Assembly: GCF_003432075.1 (NCBI RefSeq)
Contig: NZ_QWBU01000016.1
Coordinates: 1-64,000 of the forward strand
Source of the DNA: Shinella sp. WSJ-2
Lineage (GTDB): Bacteria; Pseudomonadota; Alphaproteobacteria; Rhizobiales; Rhizobiaceae
DNA length: 64,000 nt
Reading direction: 5' to 3'
This document shows positions 54,509 through 63,765 of the stretch, piece after piece; the first letter of the stretch is position 1; each line of letters opens with the position of its first letter. Made by a program: the position numbers and the translations under genes. Below the pieces are notes generated by a model. That model was given only the letters and a program-made list of their open reading frames with translations. It was not told the DNA's origin and searched no databases.

Positions 54509-55540
54509 TCACCCGCGATTGCGCAGCGTGAAGATCGTGCCGGCGATCAGGATGAACAGGCCGACGATAAAGAGCTGCAACGTGCTGGGAATGCCGACAA
54601 AGATCAGGACGTTGCTGACGAGGGTGATGAGCAGAACGCCAAGGAGCGTCCCGATCACCGAGCCGGATCCGCCCGTGATGCGCGCCCCGCCCAGAACCAC
54701 GGCTGCAATGATTTCGAGCTCCATACCGGCGAGATCGAAGGGGTTCGCCAACCGGTTGCTCGCGACATGAACGACACCGGCGACGCCCGCCAGCAGGCCC
54801 GCATAGGCGAAAACGAAGACGCGCACAGTGAAGAGCTTGATGCCGAGCCGCTCGGCGATCTGCGGATTGCCGCCGACCGCGAAGATGGCGCGCCCCATCA
54901 GTGTCCGCTCGAGGATGAACCACGTCACGAGGGCGGCGACGGCAAGCACCAGCACCGTCGCCGGCAAGGCCGAGGCGACCCCATTCGACGAAACATGGGT
55001 GTAGAGCGACGCCTTGCCCAAATTGTCCATCGCCGCCGGAATGTTCATGAACAGCGCAGTGCCGACGAAGGTCAGCAGGAAGCTGCGATAAACGTATTGC
55101 GTGCCGATCGTGACGATGAGCGATGGCGCGCTGAGCTTGTGCACCAGAAGGCCGTTCAGTGCGCCGAGCCCGGCACCACCGGCTGCGGCGATGACGAGAA
55201 TGGCCACCAGCGGCATATCAGGCGCGACATTGATGACGAGCATCGTCAGCGCATACATGACGAATGCGGCAATGGCGGTGAACGAGACGTCGATACCGCC
55301 CGCGGCGAGAACCACGAGCACGCCCATGGCAAACAATCCGCGCACCACGGAGGCGCGCAGGATATCCACCAAATTGCTCATCTGCAGGAAATCGGGATTG
55401 GCGATGATGACGACAACGCATGTCGCCACCACGAGCATGAGTGTGAACAGTTCCGGGCGCGCACCCAGAATGTCCCACAATCGCCGACCGAGGCTCCGTT
55501 GCTGATCACTTGCACCGGAAACGGAAATCGCGTCGCTCAT
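54509..55540 (-). CDS. Ribose-type ABC transporter permease, first of two
   Basis: This 343-residue membrane protein of the RbsC type has about ten segments, with GVLVVLAAGGIDVSFTAIAA and GRAIFAVGGNPQIAERLGIK as family signs. Its start overlaps the ATPase stop by one base (TGATG). A second, different RbsC-type permease is encoded at 58308-59291, so the channel is probably a heteromer. Confidence 0.87.
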   Translation of the reverse strand: MSDAISVSGASDQQRSLGRRLWDILGARPELFTLMLVVATCVVVIIANPDFLQMSNLVDILRASVVRGLFAMGVLVVLAAGGIDVSFTAIAAFVMYALTMLVINVAPDMPLVAILVIAAAGGAGLGALNGLLVHKLSAPSLIVTIGTQYVYRSFLLTFVGTALFMNIPAAMDNLGKASLYTHVSSNGVASALPATVLVLAVAALVTWFILERTLMGRAIFAVGGNPQIAERLGIKLFTVRVFVFAYAGLLAGVAGVVHVASNRLANPFDLAGMELEIIAAVVLGGARITGGSGSVIGTLLGVLLITLVSNVLIFVGIPSTLQLFIVGLFILIAGTIFTLRNRG

Positions 55541-57108
55541 CAGATGGTTTCCTTCGTATGTCCGGCCATGGCGCGATAGATGCTGTCTTCATTGAGGTAC
55601 ACGGCACTGTCGTCGGAAATGATCCGGCCCTGGCGCATGATGAGAATGCGGTCGCAGTTCTGCAGCAGTTCGGGCAGGTCGTCGCTGATGATGATGACCG
55701 ACATGCCGCCATCGGCGAGCCGCTGGATAATGCGGAAGATCGTGTCCTTCGATCCGACATCTACGCCCACCGTCGGGCCATGCAGGATCAGAAGCCGCGG
55801 ATCGATGGTCAGCCAACGACCGATGAGAACGCGCTGCTGGTTGCCGCCCGAAAGGGATTGCACCGGCGCCGAGACTTCAGGCGCGACGATCTGGAGATCA
55901 CGTACACTTTCCTCGGCGGTGCGGCGTGCCCTGCCGGCACTGATAATGCCGAAAGCATTCTTCAGGCGATCCAGGATCGGCAGCGTGATGTTGTCCTGGA
56001 TCGGCTTCTCCAGGAACAGACCTTCAGTCAGTCGGTCCTCCGGCACGTAACCGATGCCGTGGCCGATCGCCTCGGCAGCCGATTGCGGCGCAATCGTCTT
56101 GCCGTCCAGCCGGATCGTGCCATGAGAAGCGGGTGAAATACCGGCCAGTGCAAGAGCAAGCTCGTTCCGGCCGGAATCGAGCAGGCCGGTAATGCCGAGA
56201 ATTTCGCCACGACGGAGTTCGAAGGTCGCATCCGCGAAGGCGACGCCCTTGGAAAGGCCTTCGACCTTGAGCAGCACGTCACCCAGTTTCGGGTCGGTGC
56301 GGTAACGCGTTTCGCTGATCTCGCGGCCCGTCATCCAATGGCTGAACTTGGCCTTGCTGTGCGTGGCGACGTCCAGCTCGGTCACCTTCATACCATCGCG
56401 CATGATGACGGCTCGCCCGCCGATCTGTTTGCATTCATCGAGCTTGTGCGTGACAAAAAGCACGGCGACGCCGCGCTCCTGAAGGCGGGCGACGACCTTG
56501 ATCAGGTTCTCGACCTCCTGCCGGGTGAGCGAGGTGGTCGGTTCGTCCATGATGACCAACCGCGCATCGGATGCGATCGCACGCGCGATGGCGACGAGCT
56601 GCCGGGTGGCGAGCGGCAAAGTGTCCGTGCGCCGCGTCAGGAAACTGCGGTCTGTCGGCAAGTGCACGTCTGCCAGCGCCCGGCGCGCCGTCGCATGCAG
56701 CGTAGCGAGATCGAGGCGCCGGGCAAGGCGCCCGGACGACGCCACAAGCTGCTCCGTAAAGGCAACGTTTTCGGCAACCGAAAGATTGGGAAGCAGGGAG
56801 AGATCCTGATAGACCGTCTCGATACCGGCGCCCAAGGCGCCGATCGCGCCGAGATCGCCGGCAACGGCACCAGTCGGCTTGCCGTCTATCAGGATTTCCC
56901 CCTCGTCGGCCTTCTGCGCGCCCGAGAGGATTTTGATCAGCGTGCTCTTTCCGCAGCCGTTCTCGCCCATCAGATGATAGATTTTGCCGGCCTCGATGGT
57001 CAGGCTGACGTCCTTGAGGGCGCGCACGCCGCCAAAGGATTTCTTGACGTTCCTGATCTCGAGGAAGGGCGGTTTTTCGGCCGATGCTGATGGCGGGACG
57101 GCATTCAT
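55540..57108 (-). CDS. Ribose-type ABC transporter ATP-binding protein (two domains)
   Basis: This 522-residue RbsA-type tandem ATPase has in domain 1 Walker A GENGCGKSTLIKIL with a divergent signature (LPLATRQLVAIARAI). Domain 2 has a degenerate Walker A (GLLDSGRNELALA) and a proper LSGGNQQRVLIGRWL. This pattern is normal for the family. It lies between the binding-protein gene and the first permease gene. Confidence 0.88.
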   Translation of the reverse strand: MNAVPPSASAEKPPFLEIRNVKKSFGGVRALKDVSLTIEAGKIYHLMGENGCGKSTLIKILSGAQKADEGEILIDGKPTGAVAGDLGAIGALGAGIETVYQDLSLLPNLSVAENVAFTEQLVASSGRLARRLDLATLHATARRALADVHLPTDRSFLTRRTDTLPLATRQLVAIARAIASDARLVIMDEPTTSLTRQEVENLIKVVARLQERGVAVLFVTHKLDECKQIGGRAVIMRDGMKVTELDVATHSKAKFSHWMTGREISETRYRTDPKLGDVLLKVEGLSKGVAFADATFELRRGEILGITGLLDSGRNELALALAGISPASHGTIRLDGKTIAPQSAAEAIGHGIGYVPEDRLTEGLFLEKPIQDNITLPILDRLKNAFGIISAGRARRTAEESVRDLQIVAPEVSAPVQSLSGGNQQRVLIGRWLTIDPRLLILHGPTVGVDVGSKDTIFRIIQRLADGGMSVIIISDDLPELLQNCDRILIMRQGRIISDDSAVYLNEDSIYRAMAGHTKETI

Positions 57109-57149
57109 CGAGAAATCCTGAACGGCTTAAGACTGAAAGGCGCGACAAT

Positions 57150-57181
57150 GCGGACGCGGCGACTGAAGCCGCCGCGTCCGC
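57150..57181 (-). terminator. Intercistronic hairpin after the ribose-type binding-protein gene
   Basis: GCGGACGCGGC and GCCGCGTCCGC pair perfectly over 11 bases, extended by one G-C pair inside. It starts 8 bases after the binding-protein stop. No T run. Confidence 0.62.
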
Positions 57182-57189
57182 ACACGATC

Positions 57190-58188
57190 TTAGAACGGGT
57201 AGTTCTTGTAGTTGGACTTATCGACATCAACCCAGGCCTGGCCCTGGATGATGATGCCCTTGCCCGGACCCTTGGTGACAGTCATCTTGTTGTAGCCGGT
57301 CACGCCGAGATCCATGCCGTCCTTGATCTCTTCGCCCTTCAGGACGAGATCGGCGACCTTGTTCATGACATAGCCGGCATCCTTCGGATCCCAGAAGAAG
57401 ATCTGGTCGACAGCACCGGTTTCGAGATACGGACCGGTGTCTTTCGGCAGGCCGAGACCGTAGACGCAGGTCTTGTCCTGAAGACCGGCTTCCTCGACCG
57501 CACGGCCGATGCCGATGACGTCGATAGCGGAAGAACCCTGGAAGCCCTTGATGTCAGGGTATTTGCGCAGGATTTCCTTGGCCTTTTCATAGGCGCGGTT
57601 AGCGTCGTTGAAGGATTCGTTCTTCTCGGCAACCAGTTCCATTTCCGGATACTGCTTGGCATTTTCCGCACCGGCATCGACCCACTGATTATGCGTGAGA
57701 CTGCCGAGCGAGCCGACGAAGCTCGACCACTTGCCGGACTTGCCCATGCACTCGGCCAGCTTTTCGTTGATGCGCGCACCGAAGGCCTTGTTGTCGAAGG
57801 CTTCGATGTCGACATCGGTGTTCACGAGGCTGTCGCCTTCGTGGGTGATGACCTTGATGCCGCGCTGGGAAGCACGACGCAGAACACCTTCGAGGGCCGA
57901 GGGGTCCATCGGAACGACGGCGATTGCCGAGACGTTCTTGGCGACCAGGTCTTCAATGATGCGGGTCTGCTGGGCAGCGTCCGCCTTTGCCGGGCCGATC
58001 TGGCTGGCGTCGACGCCCGGATTGTCCTTGCCATAGGCGTCGACGCCCTCGTTCATGCGAATGAACCAGTTTTCACCGGTTACCTTCACCACGGTAACGA
58101 TCGTCGGCTTGTCTTCGGCATGCGCCGCGCCGATTGCCATGAGGCCTGCCAGCACGGTGCCGGCTGCGAGTTTCGAGATCATGCTCAT
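57190..58188 (-). CDS. Ribose-type ABC transporter substrate-binding protein
   Basis: This 332-residue periplasmic binding protein (Peripla_BP_4 type) has a signal peptide ending near AAHAEDK. Features include NWFIRMNEGVDAYGKDNPGV and SAIAVVPMDPSALEGVLRRA. GGAGGAG stands before the ATG at 58188. It is the second gene of the operon after a permease gene, an unusual order. It binds a pentose, polyol or related sugar. The ligand is not evident. Confidence 0.87.
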   Translation of the reverse strand: MSMISKLAAGTVLAGLMAIGAAHAEDKPTIVTVVKVTGENWFIRMNEGVDAYGKDNPGVDASQIGPAKADAAQQTRIIEDLVAKNVSAIAVVPMDPSALEGVLRRASQRGIKVITHEGDSLVNTDVDIEAFDNKAFGARINEKLAECMGKSGKWSSFVGSLGSLTHNQWVDAGAENAKQYPEMELVAEKNESFNDANRAYEKAKEILRKYPDIKGFQGSSAIDVIGIGRAVEEAGLQDKTCVYGLGLPKDTGPYLETGAVDQIFFWDPKDAGYVMNKVADLVLKGEEIKDGMDLGVTGYNKMTVTKGPGKGIIIQGQAWVDVDKSNYKNYPF

Positions 58189-58307
58189 ACGTCTCCTCCG
58201 TTTAAGTGAGCAAATTCACGTCTCCCCTCCCCGTCTCGCCAAATGGCAGATGCGGTTGCGGGATTTGGTATCGCGAGCGCCCGAGGGCGATCGCCGCCGG
58301 AAACCGG

Positions 58308-59291
58308 CTAGCGACTGGGTTTGAGCCAGATGCCGAGATTTACGCGCGCCGATGCCAGAAGCATGAGCAGCAGCAGGCCCCAGGCCAGATCCCGGAAGAA
58401 GTTCGAGATGTTCATGAAGTTGAACAGGCTGGAGAGGATCTGGAGGGCGGTCGACGCCAAAAGCACGCAGATGACCTTACCGTGACCGCCCTCGGGCTTA
58501 ACTCCGCCAAGAACAGCGATCAGGATGGCGATCAGGACGTAGGAGCTGCCATAGTCCCACTTCACCGATGAATTGCGCGCGGCAATGATGATACCGGCAA
58601 CCGACGCCAGAACACCGCAGATCGTGTAAGTCACCAACAGCATGCGCCGCTCGTTGATGCCGCCATAACGGGCCGCTTTTGCGTTGCTGCCGAGCAGCAT
58701 CAGTTGCACGCCGAAGCGGGTGTAAATGAGGCTGAATCCAAGCGCTGCCGCGATGACCAGGAAGAGGGCGAAGCAGAGCGGAATGCCGAAGACGGGCAGA
58801 TTCCCGAAGTCGTCAAGCGGTTCGATATAGCCCATACCGACGGCTGAGCCATTGGTCAGATAGATCGCAAGCCCCGTGAAGAGAAGCTGCGTGCCGAGCG
58901 TGGCGATCAGCGGTGTCAGGCCTGCATAGGCGATGATCATCCCGTTGAGAAAACCACCGGCGAGGCCGATCACCAGCGCCAGAGCGGCGAATGTCCAGGA
59001 AAAGAGCAACGGATCGTCGGCCACCGGGACAAGCGTTCTGGCAATGCCGAACGCCACGATACCGGCGAGGTTGGCGAGCGCGATGCCGGAGAGGTCGATG
59101 CCGCCGTTTCCGGACACCATGGCCAGCATCACGCCAAGGGCAAGCAAACCGAGCTCCGGAACCTGGGCCGCCATAGACTGCAGGTTATAGCTGTCAAGGA
59201 AACCGCGCCCGGCCAGGAACGCACCGGCGACCAGGACGATGCCATTGATGGCTGCCAGAAAAAGCGTCTGCCGATCCAGTCGCAAACTCAT
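58308..59291 (-). CDS. Ribose-type ABC transporter permease, second of two
   Basis: This 327-residue RbsC-type membrane protein starts MSLRLDRQTLFLAAING, with GGAGGAGG upstream. It has ALGVMLAMVSGNGGIDLSGI and GSNAKAARYGGINERRMLLV as family signs. It is the first gene of the operon; the palindrome at 59371-59384 overlaps its promoter. It pairs with the 54509-55540 permease. Confidence 0.87.
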   Translation of the reverse strand: MSLRLDRQTLFLAAINGIVLVAGAFLAGRGFLDSYNLQSMAAQVPELGLLALGVMLAMVSGNGGIDLSGIALANLAGIVAFGIARTLVPVADDPLLFSWTFAALALVIGLAGGFLNGMIIAYAGLTPLIATLGTQLLFTGLAIYLTNGSAVGMGYIEPLDDFGNLPVFGIPLCFALFLVIAAALGFSLIYTRFGVQLMLLGSNAKAARYGGINERRMLLVTYTICGVLASVAGIIIAARNSSVKWDYGSSYVLIAILIAVLGGVKPEGGHGKVICVLLASTALQILSSLFNFMNISNFFRDLAWGLLLLMLLASARVNLGIWLKPSR

Positions 59292-59370
59292 TATCGATCC
59301 TCCTCCATGAGCTTCCAGCCCGAGTTGCCATGCCTCCATAGTCTTCCGCGTGCCGTCAGATCATCATGCT

Positions 59371-59404
59371 CTGACATTTGTCAGATAGTAGTGGCGCTTG
59401 TCAA
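59371..59404 (-). promoter_or_regulatory. Promoter and SorC-type operator of the ribose-type ABC operon
   Basis: CTGACA, TT, TGTCAG (59371-59384) is a perfect palindrome with 6-base arms. On the minus strand TTGACA (59404-59399) and, 17 bases on, ACAAAT (59381-59376) form a promoter whose -10 lies inside the palindrome. A bound SorC protein would block it. Confidence 0.65.
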
Positions 59405-59557
59405 TAGCTCGATGAAACCGCTGCCGAAGTTCCGCCAAAGCCACAAGGATGCTGAAAACTCAGCCTTTCCGAGCGAAGCGATCCCTCAAGCTGCCGGGCC
59501 ACATGCTCACCGCTCTACATATGACAATCGAATTTCGTCATCTGTCGTTCTCCTGTG

Positions 59558-59586
59558 TTGACATTTGTCTAACAACTTATGTTATT
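59558..59586 (+). promoter_or_regulatory. Promoter and SorC-type operator of dhaKL
   Basis: TTGACA (59558-59563) and GTTATT 17 bases later (59581-59586) form a good promoter. TGACATTTGTCT (59559-59570) overlaps the -35 box and matches the palindrome at 59372 at 11 of 12 positions. Confidence 0.65.
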
Positions 59587-59640
59587 TGTAAACCCGAAAT
59601 CAGAAAGTTTCGTCGGGCCACCGAGGAGGAGCGGGTTGCC

Positions 59641-59751
59641 ATGGCAGTGCAGGACAATTCCCACCGGACCCCTTCGTCGCGTCTTGTCGGCGACGCAGTG
59701 CCACACCGCCGGACGGATGTCCGGCATGGCGCATACGAGCGGAAAACATGA
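59641..59751 (+). CDS. Possible leader peptide before dhaK (36 codons)
   Basis: A short frame starting MAVQDNSHRTPSSRLVGD follows GAGGAGGAG by about 10 bases and contains the leader hairpin near its end. It ends 85 bases before dhaK. It has no homologue I recognise and may be chance. Confidence 0.2.
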   Translation: MAVQDNSHRTPSSRLVGDAVPHRRTDVRHGAYERKT

Positions 59752-59836
59752 AGAGAGGGTTCGCACCCGGTCGCGCGAGCGTTCAAGGTTGGCAGATGTT
59801 CGGGTTTTATAAACTCGCGAAGTTCAAGGAGTTTCC

Positions 59837-60829
59837 ATGCAGCGTTTCATCAACGATCCTAACCTCGTGGTCGAGGATACGGTCAAAGGCTTCGTAAAAG
59901 CGCATTCGGACATCGTGCGCCTTGCGGAGAACCCGCGCGTCGTCGTCGCAAAGAATGCCCCATTTGCCGGCAAGGTCGGCGTTGTGACGGGTGGCGGCTC
60001 CGGCCATGAGCCGGCCTTCATCGGTTATACCGGCAAAAACATGCTGGATGCGGTCGCCGTCGGCGAACTCTTCTCGTCGCCCACTGCGAAAAGCTTCCAT
60101 GATGCCATCCGCGAAGCCAATGGCGGCAAGGGCGTCGTCGTGCTCTACGGCAACTATGCCGGCGACAATATGAACGTGAAGATGGCAACGAAACTCGCCA
60201 CCAAGGACGGGATCGAGGTCGCAACCGTCGTTGCCAACGACGACGTCTGCTCCGCGCCTCCGGCGGAGCGTGAAAAGCGCCGCGGCGTGGCCGGTGAGAT
60301 CTTCATGTGGAAGATTGGCGGTGCCAAGGCCGCGACCGGCGCCAGCCTCGAAGAGGTCCGCGTCACCGCGCAGAAGGCCATCGACAATTGCCGCTCGATC
60401 GGCGTCGGCCTCGGGCCTTGCACGCTACCGGCGGTCGGCCATCCGAATTTCCAGATCGAGCCAGGCACGATGGAAGTCGGCATCGGCCACCATGGAGAGC
60501 CGGGCGTGCGCGTCGAAAAGCTCAAGACAGCCGAAGAGGTCGCCAAGGACATGGTCAAGATCGTGCTCGACGATCACAACCTGCCGGAGGGCACCGAGGT
60601 CGCCGTGCTCGTCTCGGGCCTGGGCGCGACGCCGCTCAACGAGCTCTACATCCTCAACGATACGATCGAGAGCGAGATTTCGGCGCGTGGCCTGACGATC
60701 GTGAAGACGTGGATCGGCAACTACTTCACGTCGCTGGAAATGGTCGGCGCGACGCTGACCGTCATGGCGCTCGATGACGAACTCAAGACGCTGCTCGACG
60801 TCGAGACGCGTTGCACGATCATCCTGTAA
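59837..60829 (+). CDS. dhaK: Dihydroxyacetone kinase subunit DhaK (ketose kinase)
   Basis: This 330-residue DhaK domain protein has the substrate-site residues of the family: His57 in TGGGSGHEPAFIGY, Asp110 in GNYAGDNMN and His219, the one that binds the ketone covalently, in GIGHHGEPGV. AAGGAG precedes the ATG. dhaL follows after 14 bases. No phosphotransfer subunit DhaM is present, so the pair may use ATP. Relatives phosphorylate dihydroxyacetone, glyceraldehyde or erythrulose. The SorC-site promoter ties it to the sugar operon. Confidence 0.87.
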   Translation: MQRFINDPNLVVEDTVKGFVKAHSDIVRLAENPRVVVAKNAPFAGKVGVVTGGGSGHEPAFIGYTGKNMLDAVAVGELFSSPTAKSFHDAIREANGGKGVVVLYGNYAGDNMNVKMATKLATKDGIEVATVVANDDVCSAPPAEREKRRGVAGEIFMWKIGGAKAATGASLEEVRVTAQKAIDNCRSIGVGLGPCTLPAVGHPNFQIEPGTMEVGIGHHGEPGVRVEKLKTAEEVAKDMVKIVLDDHNLPEGTEVAVLVSGLGATPLNELYILNDTIESEISARGLTIVKTWIGNYFTSLEMVGATLTVMALDDELKTLLDVETRCTIIL

Positions 60830-60843
60830 CGGAGGAAGACAAG

Positions 60844-61485
60844 ATGCAGACTTTCGACAATGCTTCCGCCGGCGCCATCGTTGTGTCGATGGCTGAACGG
60901 ATCGTCGAAAACCGCGCCTATCTCAGCGAGATCGACGGCAAGATCGGCGACGGCGACCACGGCGTGAACATGGCCAAGGGCTTCGGAATGGCGGCCGAGC
61001 GCCTGAAGGGCAAGGACGCCTCGCTCGCCCAGTCTCTCGACACGCTGGGCACCGTTCTGATGACGGAGATCGGCGGCTCGATGGGCCCCCTCTATGGCGT
61101 CATGTTCACGGAATTCGCCGAAACCATCGAAGGCGCCGAAAAGGTCGACGCCGCAGCCTACAGCAGGATGCTGCATGCCGGCCTTGCCGGCATCCAGTCG
61201 ATCGGATCGGCCAAGGTTGGCGACAAGACGCTGCTCGACACCCTGGTACCCGCGGTCGAAGCCTTCGACGCGGCGACGGCGGACGGCAAGTCGTTCGGCG
61301 AGGCGCTTGAGGCGCTCGTCGCGGCAGCCGAGGCTGGCCGCGACTCGACGATCAATCTTGTGGCCAAGATCGGCCGTGCCAGCCGCCTGGGTGAACGATC
61401 GCTTGGCGTATTGGATGCCGGCGCCACCTCCTGCGCCATCATTCTCAAGGAACTGTCCGACGGCGCACGCGTCCGGCTTGCCTGA
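60844..61485 (+). CDS. dhaL: Dihydroxyacetone kinase subunit DhaL
   Basis: This 213-residue nucleotide-binding subunit has the Mg-ATP-binding Asp triad in DGKIGDGDHGVNMAKGF (about residues 31-47), GTVLMTEIGGSMGPLYG and GDKTLLDTLVPAVEAFD. GGAGGA precedes the ATG. It transfers phosphate to the ketone held by the DhaK partner. It ends before a T-tract terminator. Confidence 0.88.
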   Translation: MQTFDNASAGAIVVSMAERIVENRAYLSEIDGKIGDGDHGVNMAKGFGMAAERLKGKDASLAQSLDTLGTVLMTEIGGSMGPLYGVMFTEFAETIEGAEKVDAAAYSRMLHAGLAGIQSIGSAKVGDKTLLDTLVPAVEAFDAATADGKSFGEALEALVAAAEAGRDSTINLVAKIGRASRLGERSLGVLDAGATSCAIILKELSDGARVRLA

Positions 61486-61512
61486 GACAGGCGCAAAGTT
61501 CCTCCCAGGATG

Positions 61513-61553
61513 CGCGGCCTGTCAATCGTGACGGGTCGCGCACCGCTTTTTTG
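61513..61553 (+). terminator. Rho-independent terminator after dhaL
   Basis: A 13-base stem (61513-61525 with 61530-61542; two G-U pairs) with loop ATCG is followed within 5 bases by TTTTTT (61548-61553). It separates dhaKL from the SorC-DhaK gene. Confidence 0.8.
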
Positions 61554-61621
61554 CCAAGGCATGTTGCAAACCGGCGGCGTTGCTTTCATGGTCGCCGCCT
61601 GATGGGGGACCGGCGAAACCG

Positions 61622-63739
61622 ATGGCATTGAAGACTTCCGCACCGCGCAAGGGCGGCCCCGGCCGGGGCAATGGACCGGACGGCATCGAGACGATTCCGC
61701 TGCGCTATGGCGATGACCCCTATGTCTGGGCCTGCTGGCTCTATTACGAAGACGGCATGACGCAAGGCGAGATTGCCGAGGCGATGGGAGTGTCGCGGGC
61801 CACCGTCAACAGTTACCTGGCCGACGCCCGCGAGAAGGGTATCGTCAATATCTCCATCGAGCCCGCCCGTCTCGCCTCACTCACCATCGCCCAGGAACTG
61901 AAACGCCATTTCGGCCTGGCCGACTGCCTCGTCGTGCCCAACGACGACGATACCCGCCCGCTGATCGGTAGGCTCGGGGCCGCAGGCGCGCAGGCGCTCT
62001 CCAAGATGATCAAATCCGGCGACACGATCGCCGTCGCCTGGGGGCGCACGATCCTCTCCGTCGGCGAACATCTGGAGATGGGTGCCTTGCAGGACGTGAC
62101 CGTCGTACAGGCGACGGGCGGCACCACCGCAAGCTTCGCCTATACGCCGGAACTGACGACCGCTGCCGTCGCACGAGCGATCTCCGCGCGTTGCGTCAAC
62201 ATCACCGCCCCCGCCGTCGTAGCGTCGTCGCAAATACACGACCTGCTGCTGGCCGAACCCGTGATCCGCGAGCAGTTCGACACGCTGGCGCGCGCCAATC
62301 GCATCGTCTTCGGCATATCGTCGCTGCGCCCCAATTCGACGATCCACACCAGCGGCTTCTTCGAATCCGTACCACTGCAACATTATCTCGCCAAGGGCGC
62401 CGCCGGCGTTCTCGCCGGTCGGTTCATCGACGAACGCGGCCGTCCCGTCGCGGGCCCGCTCGACGATCGTACCATCGGTATCTCGCTCGAGATGCTGCGC
62501 GGCATCGGTACCCGTGTCGCCGTGGCCGGCGGCTTCGACAAGGTGCCGGCGCTGCTTGCGGCGTTGCGCGGCGGTTATGCCAATGTGCTGGTCACGGACG
62601 CGGCGACCGGCGCCGGCATCCTGCGCGCCGATGGTGTCACCAGCCTCGACGGCAAGCTCCTGCAGCGCCAGAAGAGCACGCCGGTTGCCAATAGCTATCG
62701 CACTCACGTCAAGAAGTTCCTTAACAATCCCAATGACGTGGTCGAGGAGATGCTCGACGGCCTGATTGCCTCGCACAAGCCTTATCTGCAAACGGTCGGC
62801 AATTCTCGTCGGGCACTCGTTGCGCGCAACGGCCCGCGGCCCGGCAAGGTCGGCCTCGTCATCGGCGGCGGCACGGGGCATGAACCCTGTTTCGTCGGCT
62901 ATGTCGGCAAGGGCCTTGCCGACGCTGTGGCGCTCGGCAACATCTTCTCGTCGCCCCCACCCGACCCCATCGTCAAATGCGCAATGGCGGCCTCGGGCGG
63001 CGCGGGCGTGCTGTTCGTCTACGGCAACTATGCCGGCGACGTGATGAATTTCGAGATGGCCGCCGAGCTTGCCGAAGAACGGGGCATTCCGATCCGCACA
63101 GTACTGACGACCGACGACATCGCCTCGTCGCCCGTCGAGGACAAGGAGGGACGCCGCGGCGTGGCCGGCAACTTCTTCGTTTTCAAGATCGCCGGGGCAG
63201 CGTGCGATCTCGGCATGACGCTCGACGAATGCGAGGCAATCACCCGCAAGGCGAACGACCGCACATATACGGTGGGCGTCGCGCTTGAATCCTGCTCGAT
63301 GCCGCAGACACGGCGGCACAATTTCGAGATCGGCCCTGACGACATGGAGCTCGGCATGGGCATCCATGGCGAGCCCGGCGTGTCGCGCGAGCGGCTGCGC
63401 ACCGCCGACGAGATCGTCGATGCGATTATGGACAACATCTTCAAGGAGATGAAGGTGGAGGCGGGCGACAAGGTGGCGGTTCTCGTCAACTCCTTCGGCG
63501 CCACGCCGCTGATGGAACTCTACATCCTCTATCGCCGGGTGGAACAGCGGCTCGCCGCCAAGAATATCGAGATCGAGGCCAACTGGGTCGGGCACTATTG
63601 CACCTCGCTCGACATGGTGGGCGCCTCGATCTCGATCCTGCATCTCGACCGCCAGCTGACCCATCTGCTGCACCATCCGTGCCAGACGGCGATCCTGACC
63701 ATTAATGCGCCGGAGACGGACAAAGCGGCACAGGGCTGA
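61622..63739 (+). CDS. SorC-type regulator fused to a DhaK kinase domain
   Basis: This 705-residue protein has two parts. Residues about 30-350 form a SorC regulator, with helix-turn-helix WLYYEDGMTQGEIAEAMGVS and RATVNSYLADAREKGIV. Residues about 358-695 form a complete DhaK domain with His420 (IGGGTGHEPCFVGY), Asp473 (YGNYAGDVMNF) and His582 (GMGIHGEPGVSRE), all substrate-site residues. The start at 61622 has GGGGGA 11 bases before it. A TTG at 61580 is the alternative. A DhaL gene follows. The protein could regulate genes according to its own kinase turnover. Similar fusions are annotated in other rhizobia, to my knowledge; the mechanism is not established. Confidence 0.85.
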   Translation: MALKTSAPRKGGPGRGNGPDGIETIPLRYGDDPYVWACWLYYEDGMTQGEIAEAMGVSRATVNSYLADAREKGIVNISIEPARLASLTIAQELKRHFGLADCLVVPNDDDTRPLIGRLGAAGAQALSKMIKSGDTIAVAWGRTILSVGEHLEMGALQDVTVVQATGGTTASFAYTPELTTAAVARAISARCVNITAPAVVASSQIHDLLLAEPVIREQFDTLARANRIVFGISSLRPNSTIHTSGFFESVPLQHYLAKGAAGVLAGRFIDERGRPVAGPLDDRTIGISLEMLRGIGTRVAVAGGFDKVPALLAALRGGYANVLVTDAATGAGILRADGVTSLDGKLLQRQKSTPVANSYRTHVKKFLNNPNDVVEEMLDGLIASHKPYLQTVGNSRRALVARNGPRPGKVGLVIGGGTGHEPCFVGYVGKGLADAVALGNIFSSPPPDPIVKCAMAASGGAGVLFVYGNYAGDVMNFEMAAELAEERGIPIRTVLTTDDIASSPVEDKEGRRGVAGNFFVFKIAGAACDLGMTLDECEAITRKANDRTYTVGVALESCSMPQTRRHNFEIGPDDMELGMGIHGEPGVSRERLRTADEIVDAIMDNIFKEMKVEAGDKVAVLVNSFGATPLMELYILYRRVEQRLAAKNIEIEANWVGHYCTSLDMVGASISILHLDRQLTHLLHHPCQTAILTINAPETDKAAQG

Positions 63740-63765
63740 GGCCGCTTGCGTCCAAGGGAGGAAGA

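Larger units (their letters stand above)
59292..59836. other. 545-base divergent regulatory region (ABC operon / dhaKL)
   Basis: The region holds two copies of the TGACATTTGTC palindrome, one for each divergent promoter (see separate entries). It also contains a long dhaK leader from about 59593 with a 7-base perfect hairpin GCCGGAC/GTCCGGC (59708-59714 with 59719-59725) and a possible short leader ORF. I see no other gene. Confidence 0.6.

Noticed and set aside
61519-61536. CCTGTCA/TGACGGG inverted repeat as a SorC operator before the fusion gene
   Set aside because: The half sites are in the opposite order to the TGACA/TGTCA sites, and the repeat is the inner part of a longer stem followed by a T run, so it is a terminator.
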